Source: Osedax symbiont Rs1 (GTDB taxonomy: Bacteria > Pseudomonadota > Gammaproteobacteria > Pseudomonadales > Balneatricaceae). Taken from it: a stretch of 64,000 bases of DNA. Position 1 is the first letter of the stretch; each line of letters opens with the position of its first letter. Both the position numbers and the translations under genes were made by a program. This document shows, one piece after another, positions 1-8,433 of the stretch. The notes beneath the pieces are model-generated. The model was not told the DNA's origin. It did no database searches and saw only the letters and a program-made list of their open reading frames with translations. The stretch is taken from assembly GCA_000416275.1 (NCBI GenBank), contig ASZJ01000040.1, positions 1,041 to 65,040 of the forward strand, written 5' to 3'.

Positions 1-66
1 TAACCAATTGATTATAAAGCCGGCTGAATTTCATGGGTAATCAGGAAATTCTTTAATCGATAAAAA

Positions 67-1665
67 TCAGCTTGGCCACTGATAATTGATCGGGGTTAAA
101 ATGGTATCTCGAGCCTGCGGGGCTAAATTTGGATAATCTAAAGTAAAATGCAGGCCACGGCTCTCTTTGCGCAGCATCGCTGATTGAATAATAAGCTCAG
201 CAACTAACGATAAATTTCGCAGCTCTAGCAAATCTTTACTGATTTTGTAATTGCTATAGTACTCGCTGATTTCGGCCTGCAATAAGTCAGAGCGATGTTT
301 CGCCCGCTGTAAACGCTTATCTGTTCTTACAATGCCGACGTAATCCCACATGAAGCGTCTTAATTCATCCCAGTTGTGGGCGATAATCACGTCTTCGTCG
401 GAATCGGTTACTTGAGATTCGTCCCAAGCGGGGATGGTGGGGTAGTCAAATTTCTCTTCTAGCTTAAACTGGATGTCAATGGCGCAAGCCGAGGCAAATA
501 CAATACACTCGAGCAGTGAGTTGGAGGCTAATCGATTGGCACCGTGTAAACCGGTAAAGGCGGTTTCGCCGATCGCATATAAGCCGGCAATATCAGTATT
601 GCCGTGGATATCACTGATCACTCCGCCACAGGTATAGTGCGCTGCTGGCACGATCGGGATAGCTTGCTTGCACATATCAATTCCCAGCTCTTGGCAGCGC
701 TGATAAATCGTCGGAAAGTGAGACTTGATAAACTGATCGTCTCGGTGAGAAATGTCTAAATATAGACAGTCGGCGCCAAGGCGTTTCATTTCGTGATCTA
801 TGGCTCTGGCCACTATATCTCTGGGGGCAAGTTCGGCTCTTTTATCAAATTTATGCATAAAAGTTGAGCCGTCAGGGAGGCGTAATTTTCCGCCTTCGCC
901 ACGTACCGCTTCACTAATTAAAAATGATTTAGCTTGGGGGTGGTAGAGGCATGTAGGGTGGAATTGATTAAATTCCAAGTTGGCCACTCGACAGCCTGAT
1001 CGCCAGGCCATTGCAATCCCATCACCGCTGGCTCCGTCTGAATTGCTGGTATACAAATAGGACTTGGACGCACCGCCGGTCGCTAAAACCGTTTGCTGGG
1101 CTTTAAATACCGCTATTTCGCCACTCTTGCTGTTAAGTACATATGCTCCCAGGCATTTGTCGCCAGATAAGCCGAGCTTAGTGCTGGTGATTAGGTCAAT
1201 GGCCATGCTGTCTTCAAACAGTTGAATAGTGGGCTCTGCCTGGGCATTTTTAATTAAAGTTTGAAGGATCGCTCTACCAGTGGAATCCGCCGCATGGATG
1301 ATGCGCCTGTGGCTGTGCCCTCCCTCTTGAGTTAAGTGCAGCTGACCGTTCTCTTTACTGAAGGGGACGCCTTGCTCAATTAACCAATCTATAGATTCTC
1401 GGCCGTGCTCAACGGTAAAATTAACCGCATCGTCATGTGATAGATTACCGCCCGCAGTTAAAGTGTCCTCAGCGTGTTTTTGTTCGATGTCTAAATCGTC
1501 AATAACAGCCGCTACTCCGCCTTGAGCAAGCCAAGTGGAACCGCTGGTTAAATCACCTTTACTTAAGACTGCAATTTTGCCGTGTTTTGCCAGTTTTAAT
1601 GCTAAAGTTAAGCCTGCTGCTCCGCTGCCAATAATTAAAATATCAAATTCAAATTGTGCTTTCAT
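67..1665 (-). CDS. nadB: L-aspartate oxidase
   Basis: This 532-residue flavoprotein oxidises L-aspartate to iminoaspartate, the first step of de novo NAD synthesis in the cytoplasm. The N-terminal FAD-binding motif GSGAAG lies at residues 13-18. The conserved succinate-dehydrogenase-like motifs QGGVAAV (about 48-54) and GGHSHRR (115-121) follow. The length matches the family. It starts with ATG and reads away from rpoE. The nadB/rpoE divergent pair is common in gammaproteobacteria, which supports both calls. The roughly 770-bp region between them is much longer than usual because it is filled with repeats. Confidence 0.97.
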   Translation of the reverse strand: MKAQFEFDILIIGSGAAGLTLALKLAKHGKIAVLSKGDLTSGSTWLAQGGVAAVIDDLDIEQKHAEDTLTAGGNLSHDDAVNFTVEHGRESIDWLIEQGVPFSKENGQLHLTQEGGHSHRRIIHAADSTGRAILQTLIKNAQAEPTIQLFEDSMAIDLITSTKLGLSGDKCLGAYVLNSKSGEIAVFKAQQTVLATGGASKSYLYTSNSDGASGDGIAMAWRSGCRVANLEFNQFHPTCLYHPQAKSFLISEAVRGEGGKLRLPDGSTFMHKFDKRAELAPRDIVARAIDHEMKRLGADCLYLDISHRDDQFIKSHFPTIYQRCQELGIDMCKQAIPIVPAAHYTCGGVISDIHGNTDIAGLYAIGETAFTGLHGANRLASNSLLECIVFASACAIDIQFKLEEKFDYPTIPAWDESQVTDSDEDVIIAHNWDELRRFMWDYVGIVRTDKRLQRAKHRSDLLQAEISEYYSNYKISKDLLELRNLSLVAELIIQSAMLRKESRGLHFTLDYPNLAPQARDTILTPINYQWPS

Positions 1666-2060
1666 AGCGATAAATTTACTTTGTTAGAATATTCCTGAAT
1701 CAGGTAGTGCATGTATTAAAATGAATTTAACGACTTTAGCGATGAAAGACCAGCTAAAATTAGCTTAGTTGCCTGCTTTAAAATTGAATCCGTGGCCATT
1801 CAGAATGGATCAGTAGTTGATGCTAAGTGCTGCCTGGGTGTTACGGTTTTAGATTGTGGTCAGGATTAAGACTTATTCAAGTGGGGCGTAAAAATTAAGC
1901 CACTTATTTTTAAAAATTCTGGAACTAATCAAATAACCCTCACTCATATAAACAGTAACCGATTAAAGCGCTAAATTTAGGCAGGGTTCTGATCGAAGAA
2001 TGAATAGATAGCTAGGGCGGATCAGCGGTCAATAGCGGTCAATAGTTGCTATTACCTGAA
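1666..2060. other. gene-free nadB-rpoE spacer with decayed repeat fragments
   Basis: No credible gene is present. It contains fragments resembling repeat family A: a short CCTGAATCAGG palindrome at 1694-1704, a stretch around 1785-1845 similar to the interior of the copies at 16242 and 34592 (GATCARTAGYTGATGCTA-like), and a CCTGAATCAGTGATT end at 2055-2069. A short doubled GCGGTCAATA occurs near 2025-2045. The promoters of nadB and rpoE should lie here or inside the adjacent minisatellite, but I cannot assign -35/-10 boxes. Confidence 0.4.
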
Positions 2061-2082
2061 TCAGTGATTAAATGCCCAGTAA

Positions 2083-2325
2083 ATGAATGATAGCCGGTAA
2101 ATGAGCCGGTAAATGATAGTCGGTAAATGATAGCCGGTAAATGAGTCGGTAAATGAGTCGGTAAATGATAGTCGGTAAATGATAGTCGGCAAATGAGCCG
2201 GTAAATGATAGCCGGTAAATGAGTCGGTAAATGAGTCGGTAAATGATAGCCGGTAAATGATAGCCGGTAAATGAGTCGGTAAATGAGTCGGTAAATGATA
2301 GTAGGTAAATGATAGTCGGTAGACG
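2083..2325. repeat. interleaved 12/14-bp minisatellite
   Basis: About 17 tandem units of two related types run through this stretch: a 14-mer GGTAAATGATAGYC and a 12-mer GGTAAATGAGYC. Much of the array follows the order long-long-short-short, giving a higher-order period of about 52 bp. The + strand is full of in-frame stops. The minus strand stays open only because the repeat lacks stops there, so I do not call a protein. The array ends about 110 bp upstream of the rpoE start. Confidence 0.85.
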
Positions 2326-2435
2326 ATAAATAGGCGGCTCAAAAATTAATAGAATGACAAATGGCGTACAAGGTTTGGTCGTTTAAATTCACTAATTGCT
2401 GAGTATAGTAAAAGTTTTGTGAAAAAGGGTTTTAC

Positions 2436-3020
2436 GTGTCAGGCGAAAATAATGCTGAAATTGATAAGCAGTTAGTTAAAAGAGTACAAGAGGGAGATAA
2501 ACGCGCTTTTGATTTGTTAGTTAGTAAATATCAACACAAAATCATTGCGCTTATCGGCCGTTATGTCTACGACCAAGATGAAGCACTCGATATCTCTCAA
2601 GAAGCTTTTATTAAAGCTTACCGGGCGCTACCTAGATTTAGAGGTGATAGTGCTTTTTATACTTGGCTGTATCGAATAGCGATAAATACTGCGAAAAATC
2701 ACTTGGTATCAAGGGGTAGAAGACCACCAGATGTTGATGTTGATGTTAGTGATGCGCAGTATTTTGAAGGCGAAAACAAATTACATGATCTCGCCAGTCC
2801 TGAAAGGAATTTGATTAGACAAGAAATTGATGATGTTATTCATAAAGTTCTCGATCAATTACCTGTTGATTTGAGAGTAGCACTAACTTTACGCGAGTTT
2901 GAAGACATGAGTTACGAAGATATTTCTGTGGTTATGGATTGTCCGGTAGGTACTGTTCGATCTAGAATTTTTAGAGCCAGAGAAGCGATTGATAAAGAAG
3001 TGGCACCTTTCTTTAAATGA
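2436..3020 (+). CDS. rpoE: RNA polymerase sigma-E / AlgU-type ECF sigma factor
   Basis: This 194-residue ECF sigma factor of the envelope-stress response directs RNA polymerase to extracytoplasmic-stress promoters. Region 2 (YVYDQDEALDISQEAF, about residues 42-57, then FYTWLYRIAINTAKN) and region 4 (MSYEDISVVMDCPVGTVRSRI, about 158-178) are clear. The start is GTG, with an AAGGG ribosome binding site a few bases upstream. The next genes encode its anti-sigma factor, RseC and a DegP protease, the usual regulon partners. The stop codon TGA (3018-3020) is also the first three bases of a family B repeat, so the natural C-terminus may have been altered by one or a few residues. Confidence 0.96.
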   Translation: MSGENNAEIDKQLVKRVQEGDKRAFDLLVSKYQHKIIALIGRYVYDQDEALDISQEAFIKAYRALPRFRGDSAFYTWLYRIAINTAKNHLVSRGRRPPDVDVDVSDAQYFEGENKLHDLASPERNLIRQEIDDVIHKVLDQLPVDLRVALTLREFEDMSYEDISVVMDCPVGTVRSRIFRAREAIDKEVAPFFK

Positions 3021-3066
3021 GACCTCTGCATAATGTTGCGAGCGCAGTAGTTATGTAAAGGTCTCT
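3018..3066. repeat. repeat family B, 49-bp minimal copy at the rpoE stop codon
   Basis: An almost perfect inverted repeat begins TGAGACCTCTGCATAA and ends TTATGTAAAGGTCTCT. It is flanked by AAA on both sides (3015-3017 and 3067-3069), consistent with a 3-bp target duplication. The sequence equals the two ends of the longer copies at 29101 and 50111, joined at a shared CGAGCG. Its first three bases form the stop codon of rpoE. Confidence 0.8.
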
Positions 3067-3129
3067 AAATGAATATTTGAACTTAGAGCTTATAATAAAA
3101 ATGAATTTTCCGTTGGGAGTATCTTTATA

Positions 3130-3972
3130 ATGTACGAGAAATCACTTGAACCCATATCAGCCATGATGGACGGTGAGATTGGAGAGTTTGAGCTACGTAG
3201 AGTGGTAGAGCGTGTATCAAATGATCAGCAGCTAAAGGACAAGTGGTTACGTTATCACTTGGCTCAAGATGTTATGCAGGGACGCTCAGTGCAAATATCC
3301 GAAAAAATAGATTTGGTGTCAAGAGTGAGTGAAGCGCTCGTGGCAGAAGTTAGCTTTAAAATAGATGCTGCTCTGCCTGTAGAGCAAGACAAAAGACCCG
3401 CTAAACAAACGGTAAACGCCGATAGAAATCAATGGTGGAAGCCCGCTGTCAGCATGGCGGTCGCGGCATCTGTTACCGCGGTGGTGCTGTTAGGCGCCCA
3501 GCAATACGCTAATGAGCCGATGGGAGCATCGATCGAAGTAGCTAGCATCTCGGTTATTGATCAGGCACTACCTCCCAGTCGTTTTGGCAGTGAGTTATCG
3601 ACAGTATCTACAGCAACAAAGTCATCGCAGCCCACTGCTTATGGAATGGAGCAGTATATTCAGAAGCATCGTGATTTAACCTTGAATAAAGAAGCTAACT
3701 GGCAAGTTAATTGGTTGCCGAATGGCTTTAAAAAGGCTCAGCACCAGGTTAGTTCAAACTCCGAGACGCTACTCTATGCTAATGGCAATTCAGCGGTCTC
3801 GATTAATATAGAACCACTGGGGTCCCAAGTAGCCTCGCAAGGTGTCTTAAAAGCTGACGAATTGGTCGCTTACGGGGTTAGAGCTAATAGTAATTTCATC
3901 ACGGTCGTCGGTAATATTTCCCCTCAAATCGCTGCTAAGATCGCCGCGTCAGTTGTTCATAAAACGCAATAG
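3130..3972 (+). CDS. RseA-type anti-sigma factor carrying an RseB/MucB C-terminal domain
   Basis: This 280-residue inner-membrane protein probably holds sigma-E inactive. Residues 5-50 form an RseA N-terminal sigma-binding domain (ISAMMDGE, then KWLRYHLAQDVMQG). One membrane helix spans about 105-125. A Ser/Thr-rich periplasmic linker follows. Residues about 190-277 match the small C-terminal domain of RseB/MucB (NWLPNGF, LLYANGNSAVSINIEP, then FITVVGNISPQIAAKIA). In E. coli and Pseudomonas, RseB is a separate periplasmic protein with a large lipid-sensing N-terminal domain. That domain is absent here and no separate rseB lies downstream. The hybrid could result from a deletion fusing rseA to the end of rseB. 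The upstream GGGAG fits the ATG start. I leave the symbol empty because the gene is a hybrid. Confidence 0.85.
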   Translation: MYEKSLEPISAMMDGEIGEFELRRVVERVSNDQQLKDKWLRYHLAQDVMQGRSVQISEKIDLVSRVSEALVAEVSFKIDAALPVEQDKRPAKQTVNADRNQWWKPAVSMAVAASVTAVVLLGAQQYANEPMGASIEVASISVIDQALPPSRFGSELSTVSTATKSSQPTAYGMEQYIQKHRDLTLNKEANWQVNWLPNGFKKAQHQVSSNSETLLYANGNSAVSINIEPLGSQVASQGVLKADELVAYGVRANSNFITVVGNISPQIAAKIAASVVHKTQ

Positions 3973-4371
3973 CTGTTACTGTTTTTGACTTTTTAAATTG
4001 ATCATATCCCCCTTAATATGGTCAATTTAAAAATCCCCTCTATAATGGCAACCTTGAGTGTTTCAGTTGTCTTGGTTGTATAGCAACTGCTTGGCGTTGC
4101 TGAACTTGAGATGAATTTCTTAAACCTGAATCCGTGACTTCAAAAAGAATATAGAGTGTAAGTTGGTTTTACGGTGGAATTGAAAAAATCAAGAGCTTGC
4201 GCTATGTGGTGCAGTGAAGTCACTGATTCAGGTTAAAGTTAAGCTGTCTTGCGCTCGATTACTCTTTTATTATACTAAATGGTGGGAATCCAAGTGTGCT
4301 GGTGATAAAAACTGCAAGCTACTTGGAAATCACCTAACCGAGTCTTTGGGCACAAAATATTGTGAAAAATT
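3973..4371. other. spacer between the anti-sigma gene and rseC
   Basis: This 400-bp stretch lies inside what is normally a tight rpoE-rse operon. It has no credible coding sequence. It contains a family A repeat at 4124-4233. A palindromic stretch near 3997-4027 (TTTTTAAATTGATCATAT against ATATGGTCAATTTAAAAA) may be a hairpin terminator for rpoE-rseA. The position matches where the missing part of rseB would be expected, but no rseB remnant is visible. Confidence 0.45.
4124..4233 (-). repeat. repeat family A, 110-bp copy (inverted orientation)
   Basis: The ends are ACCTGAATCCGTGACTTCA and TGAAGTCACTGATTCAGGT, an inverted repeat of about 19 bp. It is flanked by TAA on both sides (4121-4123 and 4234-4236), consistent with a 3-bp target duplication. 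The interior GAGCTTGCGCTATGTGGTGC is the reverse complement of the interior of the copy at 25428. There is no open reading frame. Confidence 0.8.
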
Positions 4372-4824
4372 ATGATTGAAGAGCAAGCCTTAGTGATTGC
4401 TGTTGATGGGCAAGAAGTGACAATAGCTGCAAGTCGACATTCAGCATGCGGCCAATGCGCCGCCAAAAGCAATTGTGGACAAAGTGCCATTGTTGAATGG
4501 GCCGCTTCTAAAATGCTGAATATGATCGTTAAAAATTCAAAAAACTTAGCGGTTAAAGAAGGGGATAGTGTGATTGTCGGAGTTGATGAACGAAGTTTTA
4601 TCAATGCCTCCTTACTATTATATTTAGCGCCATTGATAGTTATGTTTGCTGCAGGGTTAATCGCGACCGCTCTAGGGGCGCTTGAGTGGCAAGTTATAGT
4701 AACTTCATTTTTAGCTTTGGCTTGGAGTTTTTATAGCATTAAATTTATCAGTAAAAAATTGACTAACCAAGCAACTTATCAATTAGTTTTGTTATCTGTT
4801 GTTAAAGAGAAAAATTTTACCTAA
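4372..4824 (+). CDS. rseC: RseC-family sigma-E regulator
   Basis: This 150-residue inner-membrane protein has the RseC/MucC layout. A cytoplasmic N-terminus carries a cysteine cluster (CGQCAAKSNCG, about residues 25-35). Two adjacent membrane helices follow at roughly 78-96 and 100-118, then a short basic C-terminus. In E. coli, RseC modulates sigma-E activity and has been linked to electron transfer to SoxR. The neighbours, with rpoE and the anti-sigma gene upstream and a DegP protease downstream, support the call. It starts with ATG. Confidence 0.92.
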   Translation: MIEEQALVIAVDGQEVTIAASRHSACGQCAAKSNCGQSAIVEWAASKMLNMIVKNSKNLAVKEGDSVIVGVDERSFINASLLLYLAPLIVMFAAGLIATALGALEWQVIVTSFLALAWSFYSIKFISKKLTNQATYQLVLLSVVKEKNFT

Positions 4825-4971
4825 TGCCGGCTATTTGAAGCTCAGATAATCTACAGCAGGTCAGTTATTGGCAAAGTGCTTAATTTCTATAATCGTTGCT
4901 TAGATATTTTTTTGTTATGTTAGTAATCTTGCACATTGAAGTATCGAGGTGTGTTTTAAAAAAGGTGTAAA

Positions 4972-6447
4972 ATGAAAAAGACAATTAGTAAAAAATATTT
5001 GATATTAAAGTTGTTTATGCAAGAAAAACTGGTCTCTAGAGTATTGGCTAAAGCTGTATTGCTTAGTTTAACTACAAATTTGATTTTGATCTCTACCATG
5101 AGTAGTGCCGATCTCCCAGATTTTAAATCCTTGGTGAAAGAGTCTTCTCCCGCGGTGGTCAATATAGCGACGGTACAGAGAAAGCAGAATGGCAATGTTT
5201 TTGGTTTCAAAGGCCCGAAAGGGGAAAGTATTCCAGAGATGTTTAAGCCTTTCTTACCATTTCAAGAACCGCCTAAAAGACCTGAAGGAAATGATAGGCC
5301 CAAATCTTTAGGCTCAGGTTTTATTATCAGTGAAGATGGTTATGTATTAACTAATTATCATGTGATTAAAGATGCGGAAAAAGTCTTCGTACGTTTGAAC
5401 GATCGCCGTGAGTTGGAGGCCAGAGTAATCGGCTCAGATAAGCGTTCTGATATTGCTTTACTGAAGATCGATGCAACTTCGTTACCGGTGGTTAAAATTG
5501 GCAATTCTGAAAAGCTTGAGCCCGGTGAATGGGTGCTGGCTATAGGATCTCCCTTCGGCTTCGATCATTCGGTAACGGCGGGCATTGTCAGTGCTACAGG
5601 TAGAGCTTTACGCAGTGAGACATACGTACCTTTTATTCAAACTGACGTTGCCATCAACCCAGGCAACTCAGGTGGGCCGCTATTTAATTTAGACGGCGAA
5701 GTTGTCGGTATCAACTCGCAAATATATACCCGTTCCGGTGGTTTTATGGGTTTGTCTTTCGCTATCCCTATTAATGTTGCTATGAATGTTGTGGATCAGC
5801 TGAGAGAGAATGGTTTCGTCAGTCGCGGCTGGTTAGGGGTTATTATCCAGGAAGTGAGTAAGGATTTAGCAGAGTCTTTTGGGTTGGAAAAAGCAGAGGG
5901 TGCACTAGTGGTAAAAGTGTTGGCTGATAGCCCGGCAGCAATAGGTGGATTACAAGAGGGAGATATTATTCTTAAATTTGCAGGGCATCCAATAATTCTA
6001 TCAGCTGATTTACCGCACAAAGTAGGAGTGGTGCCGCCGGGGGACCGAGCAAAAATGCAAATTGTCCGCTCTGGGGAGCTAATGGATATTTCTCTAGTGA
6101 TAGGTACCTTGCCAAGCGAAAAAAACTTGGCTAATAACCGAGTAAATAAAGCCAGTGGCGGCTACGTTAACAACCCTTTAAATTTATTATTAGACGAGTT
6201 GTCTAATGAGCTAAAGCAACGGCTGAATCTTGCAAGTGGTGTGGTGGTGGTGAAGGTTGAAGAGGGTGTTGGGGCGAGGGCTGGCTTAATCCCCGCTGAT
6301 GTGATTACCATGCTTAATGGCATTAAAATTCAATCTGTATCGCATTTGCTGGATGTGATAAAAGAAGCACCAAAAAACAAAGCGCTGCCAATGCGAATCG
6401 TACGCCGGGGCTCACCGTTGTATATCCCCATAAAATTTGGAAAGTAA
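4972..6447 (+). CDS. mucD: periplasmic serine protease DegP/MucD (HtrA family)
   Basis: This 491-residue trypsin-like protease/chaperone probably degrades misfolded envelope proteins. A long N-terminus with a hydrophobic stretch near residues 22-44 ends at SSA, giving a plausible signal peptide. The catalytic triad is His130 (TNYHV), Asp160 (RSDIAL) and Ser233 (GNSGGPL). Two PDZ domains follow, about residues 280-370 and 390-490. A second ATG at codon 16 would give a shorter leader; I keep the first because AAGGTG precedes it. The position after rseC matches the mucD location of Pseudomonas, so sigma-E control is likely. Confidence 0.94.
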   Translation: MKKTISKKYLILKLFMQEKLVSRVLAKAVLLSLTTNLILISTMSSADLPDFKSLVKESSPAVVNIATVQRKQNGNVFGFKGPKGESIPEMFKPFLPFQEPPKRPEGNDRPKSLGSGFIISEDGYVLTNYHVIKDAEKVFVRLNDRRELEARVIGSDKRSDIALLKIDATSLPVVKIGNSEKLEPGEWVLAIGSPFGFDHSVTAGIVSATGRALRSETYVPFIQTDVAINPGNSGGPLFNLDGEVVGINSQIYTRSGGFMGLSFAIPINVAMNVVDQLRENGFVSRGWLGVIIQEVSKDLAESFGLEKAEGALVVKVLADSPAAIGGLQEGDIILKFAGHPIILSADLPHKVGVVPPGDRAKMQIVRSGELMDISLVIGTLPSEKNLANNRVNKASGGYVNNPLNLLLDELSNELKQRLNLASGVVVVKVEEGVGARAGLIPADVITMLNGIKIQSVSHLLDVIKEAPKNKALPMRIVRRGSPLYIPIKFGK

Positions 6448-6738
6448 CTAAGCGGCGATTTAAGACCAATAGTGTGCTAAATAGCGCACTATTGGAAACG
6501 GATATGTGTCACACATATTTAGCCTTATATCCGACTAGACAAGCTTGATTGTAGTAAATCACTTGGTTATTAGTGGCTCCGAGAACCTCTGAATAAGTCC
6601 TAATCTTCCCAGCGGGGCGTCCAGAGAAATCGCGTTCTGCGTTAACGGCTTACCCTACGCCTCTAGTCGTTTCCTTGAACACGAGCTTATCTGTACGTCA
6701 GGCGAATGTTTCTTGTCAAAAGGTCATCAGCATAGATA
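6448..6738. other. convergent spacer between mucD and batD with hairpin
   Basis: No gene is present. A hairpin AATAGTGTGC/GCGCACTATT at 6469-6494 lies just after mucD and could act as a terminator, although it lacks a T-run. The stretch from 6588 (CCTCTGAATAAGTCC) resembles the stretch at 23870 (GGCTCTGAATAAGTCCC). This is possibly a third, poorly preserved repeat type. Confidence 0.4.
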
Positions 6739-8433
6739 TTATTTAGCTCTAATTTCAGTTAAACGATTAAAAGTAGCTTTTCCCTGCCATTGGCTAGTAT
6801 CATAGCTATCTAATAAATCTTGCATTTCAGTCAGTAATTCATTTAACCGAGGATCGTTTGCCGCGTTAGCTATTTCTTTAATTTCATTGAATTGTTGCTC
6901 ATACCAAAACTGATTTGCCCATTCCAATAAGCGGCTTTGGGTGCTAATCAAATCATTTTTAATGCAGGCTCTGCCTAATATTTGAAAAGTGTTTAGTTCA
7001 GCTTTGGCGTTGAAACTCTTGCTAGTGTTACTTAATATCCGTGTACTGGAATTGTTTTGCTCAGGATCTGGGCTCAGTGGCTGCTTAGTAACAATTTCAA
7101 AGCCTTCCTGCTGTCGCTCTCTAATGCTTTTCATTTTTCGTAAATTAAAAATCCAGCCAAGTGTCGCTATGAGGGCAAAGAGGGCTAAGCTCCAAATCAA
7201 CCAAGGTGTCTGAGTAGATACCGTAATTATGTCCTGTGGTTTGAGAGTGGGGATTTTATTCTGTGCTATTTCGCGTTCAATAGAAGACTCGCCATTAGCT
7301 CCCGGCATCACTTGTAGGATTTTCTTATCAATACTACTACTGCGCTGGCTATCGGTGTTGGTATCCCACCAATAAATTCTAATACGAGGGACGGTGATTT
7401 CGCCTCTTTCTAATAGTTGGATTGTTTGACGTTCGGTTCTGATGCCTTGCACGCCCTGTTTGCTAATTTGGTTGATAAGGGTAACCTTGGTCTCTTTTAT
7501 ATCTATAATTTCAGGGTTGCTGGTGATTAAGCTCGGTAGATTTTTAGCAAAAATCCCCTGTGCCTTGATGGTCACTTCCCTGTAAATGATATCGCCTACT
7601 TTTAACGTCTCTGGTTTTTGCCATTTTTCTTCCATACGGACGTTTTTTGCTGGTAGCCAGTATTTTTTATTTTCAAAATCTCTGCGTGTTCGGACATTGA
7701 TCTCTAAGTTGTTGGCTCTTACTTGAATATTATTACTGTCATGTTGAGAGCCATTAAAAATTGGGCCCTCGATGATATAACGGCCCATTTCTCTGGGGAA
7801 AATAGCGTAGTGTTGTTCAATGACACTGTATTCTTTTCCCCTGATCTCAATTTTTTGGGTCTCGCTCTGCTCTAATAATCGCACCTCGCCATTGGCTATT
7901 TTAGGTTTGGATATTTGGTAATCTGGATTTAGTGGGCGGTCAGAGTAAATATTGAGGGTGTATAGAAATAAGGCGCCCTCATAGTTATCGTCAGCATCTA
8001 ATTGTGCATCCAAAATGATAGGCATATCAGATATAGGAAGAAAGCGGGTCCGATTACTACTTTTTATAAAAATACTGAGCTTTTCGCTGGTTTCTTGGTT
8101 GTAACTCAAACTGGGGATATCTACATATCCAGATCTGCGGGCTCGCAGCAGAATTTTCCAGCGAACGATGCTGCTGCGTTTTCCCTCAGCATAGCTATTT
8201 ATCATTATTTTCTTTTGATTAATGATTAAAAATTGACTGTGTAAAGGTGAAATGTCGAGCTCATTTTGATTGGGATTTGTGGTTTCTACCTCTAAAATTA
8301 TGTTGTCTTGGGGTGAAAACTGGCTTCTATTGGTGCTGATGCTTAACTGGGCCGAAACAGGTTGAATAAGGCTGGAAATTATCAATAAACCGACTAAAGT
8401 TGTTAAAAATCGTTGAGACATTATTTTGTTCAC
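6739..8433 (-). CDS. batD: BatD-family membrane protein
   Basis: This 564-residue protein has a signal peptide (residues about 1-28, ending VSA), a long beta-rich extracytoplasmic part and a single membrane helix near residues 412-430 (LIWSLALFALIATLGWIF), followed by a charged cytoplasmic tail. That is the architecture of BatD ('oxygen tolerance', Bacteroides aerotolerance family). BatD normally sits beside a MoxR ATPase, a DUF58 protein and von Willebrand-domain BatA/BatB genes. Here none of them is adjacent: the gene stands alone between mucD and gdhB. The biochemical role of the family is not settled. Confidence 0.82.
   Translation of the reverse strand: MNKIMSQRFLTTLVGLLIISSLIQPVSAQLSISTNRSQFSPQDNIILEVETTNPNQNELDISPLHSQFLIINQKKIMINSYAEGKRSSIVRWKILLRARRSGYVDIPSLSYNQETSEKLSIFIKSSNRTRFLPISDMPIILDAQLDADDNYEGALFLYTLNIYSDRPLNPDYQISKPKIANGEVRLLEQSETQKIEIRGKEYSVIEQHYAIFPREMGRYIIEGPIFNGSQHDSNNIQVRANNLEINVRTRRDFENKKYWLPAKNVRMEEKWQKPETLKVGDIIYREVTIKAQGIFAKNLPSLITSNPEIIDIKETKVTLINQISKQGVQGIRTERQTIQLLERGEITVPRIRIYWWDTNTDSQRSSSIDKKILQVMPGANGESSIEREIAQNKIPTLKPQDIITVSTQTPWLIWSLALFALIATLGWIFNLRKMKSIRERQQEGFEIVTKQPLSPDPEQNNSSTRILSNTSKSFNAKAELNTFQILGRACIKNDLISTQSRLLEWANQFWYEQQFNEIKEIANAANDPRLNELLTEMQDLLDSYDTSQWQGKATFNRLTEIRAK

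Noticed and set aside
1..40. Possible 3' end of a + strand gene (reads ...KPAEFHG, stop at 38-40)
   Set aside because: Only 12 codons are visible at the window edge; not enough to support a call.
2083..2325. CRISPR array or plasmid-type iteron origin
   Set aside because: Units are directly adjacent without unique spacers, so not CRISPR; no replication initiator gene or DnaA-box cluster is nearby.
2061..2342. 93-codon minus-strand ORF rich in HLPT/SFTD repeats
   Set aside because: It is only the minisatellite read in a stop-free frame; no start signal and no non-repeat conserved part.
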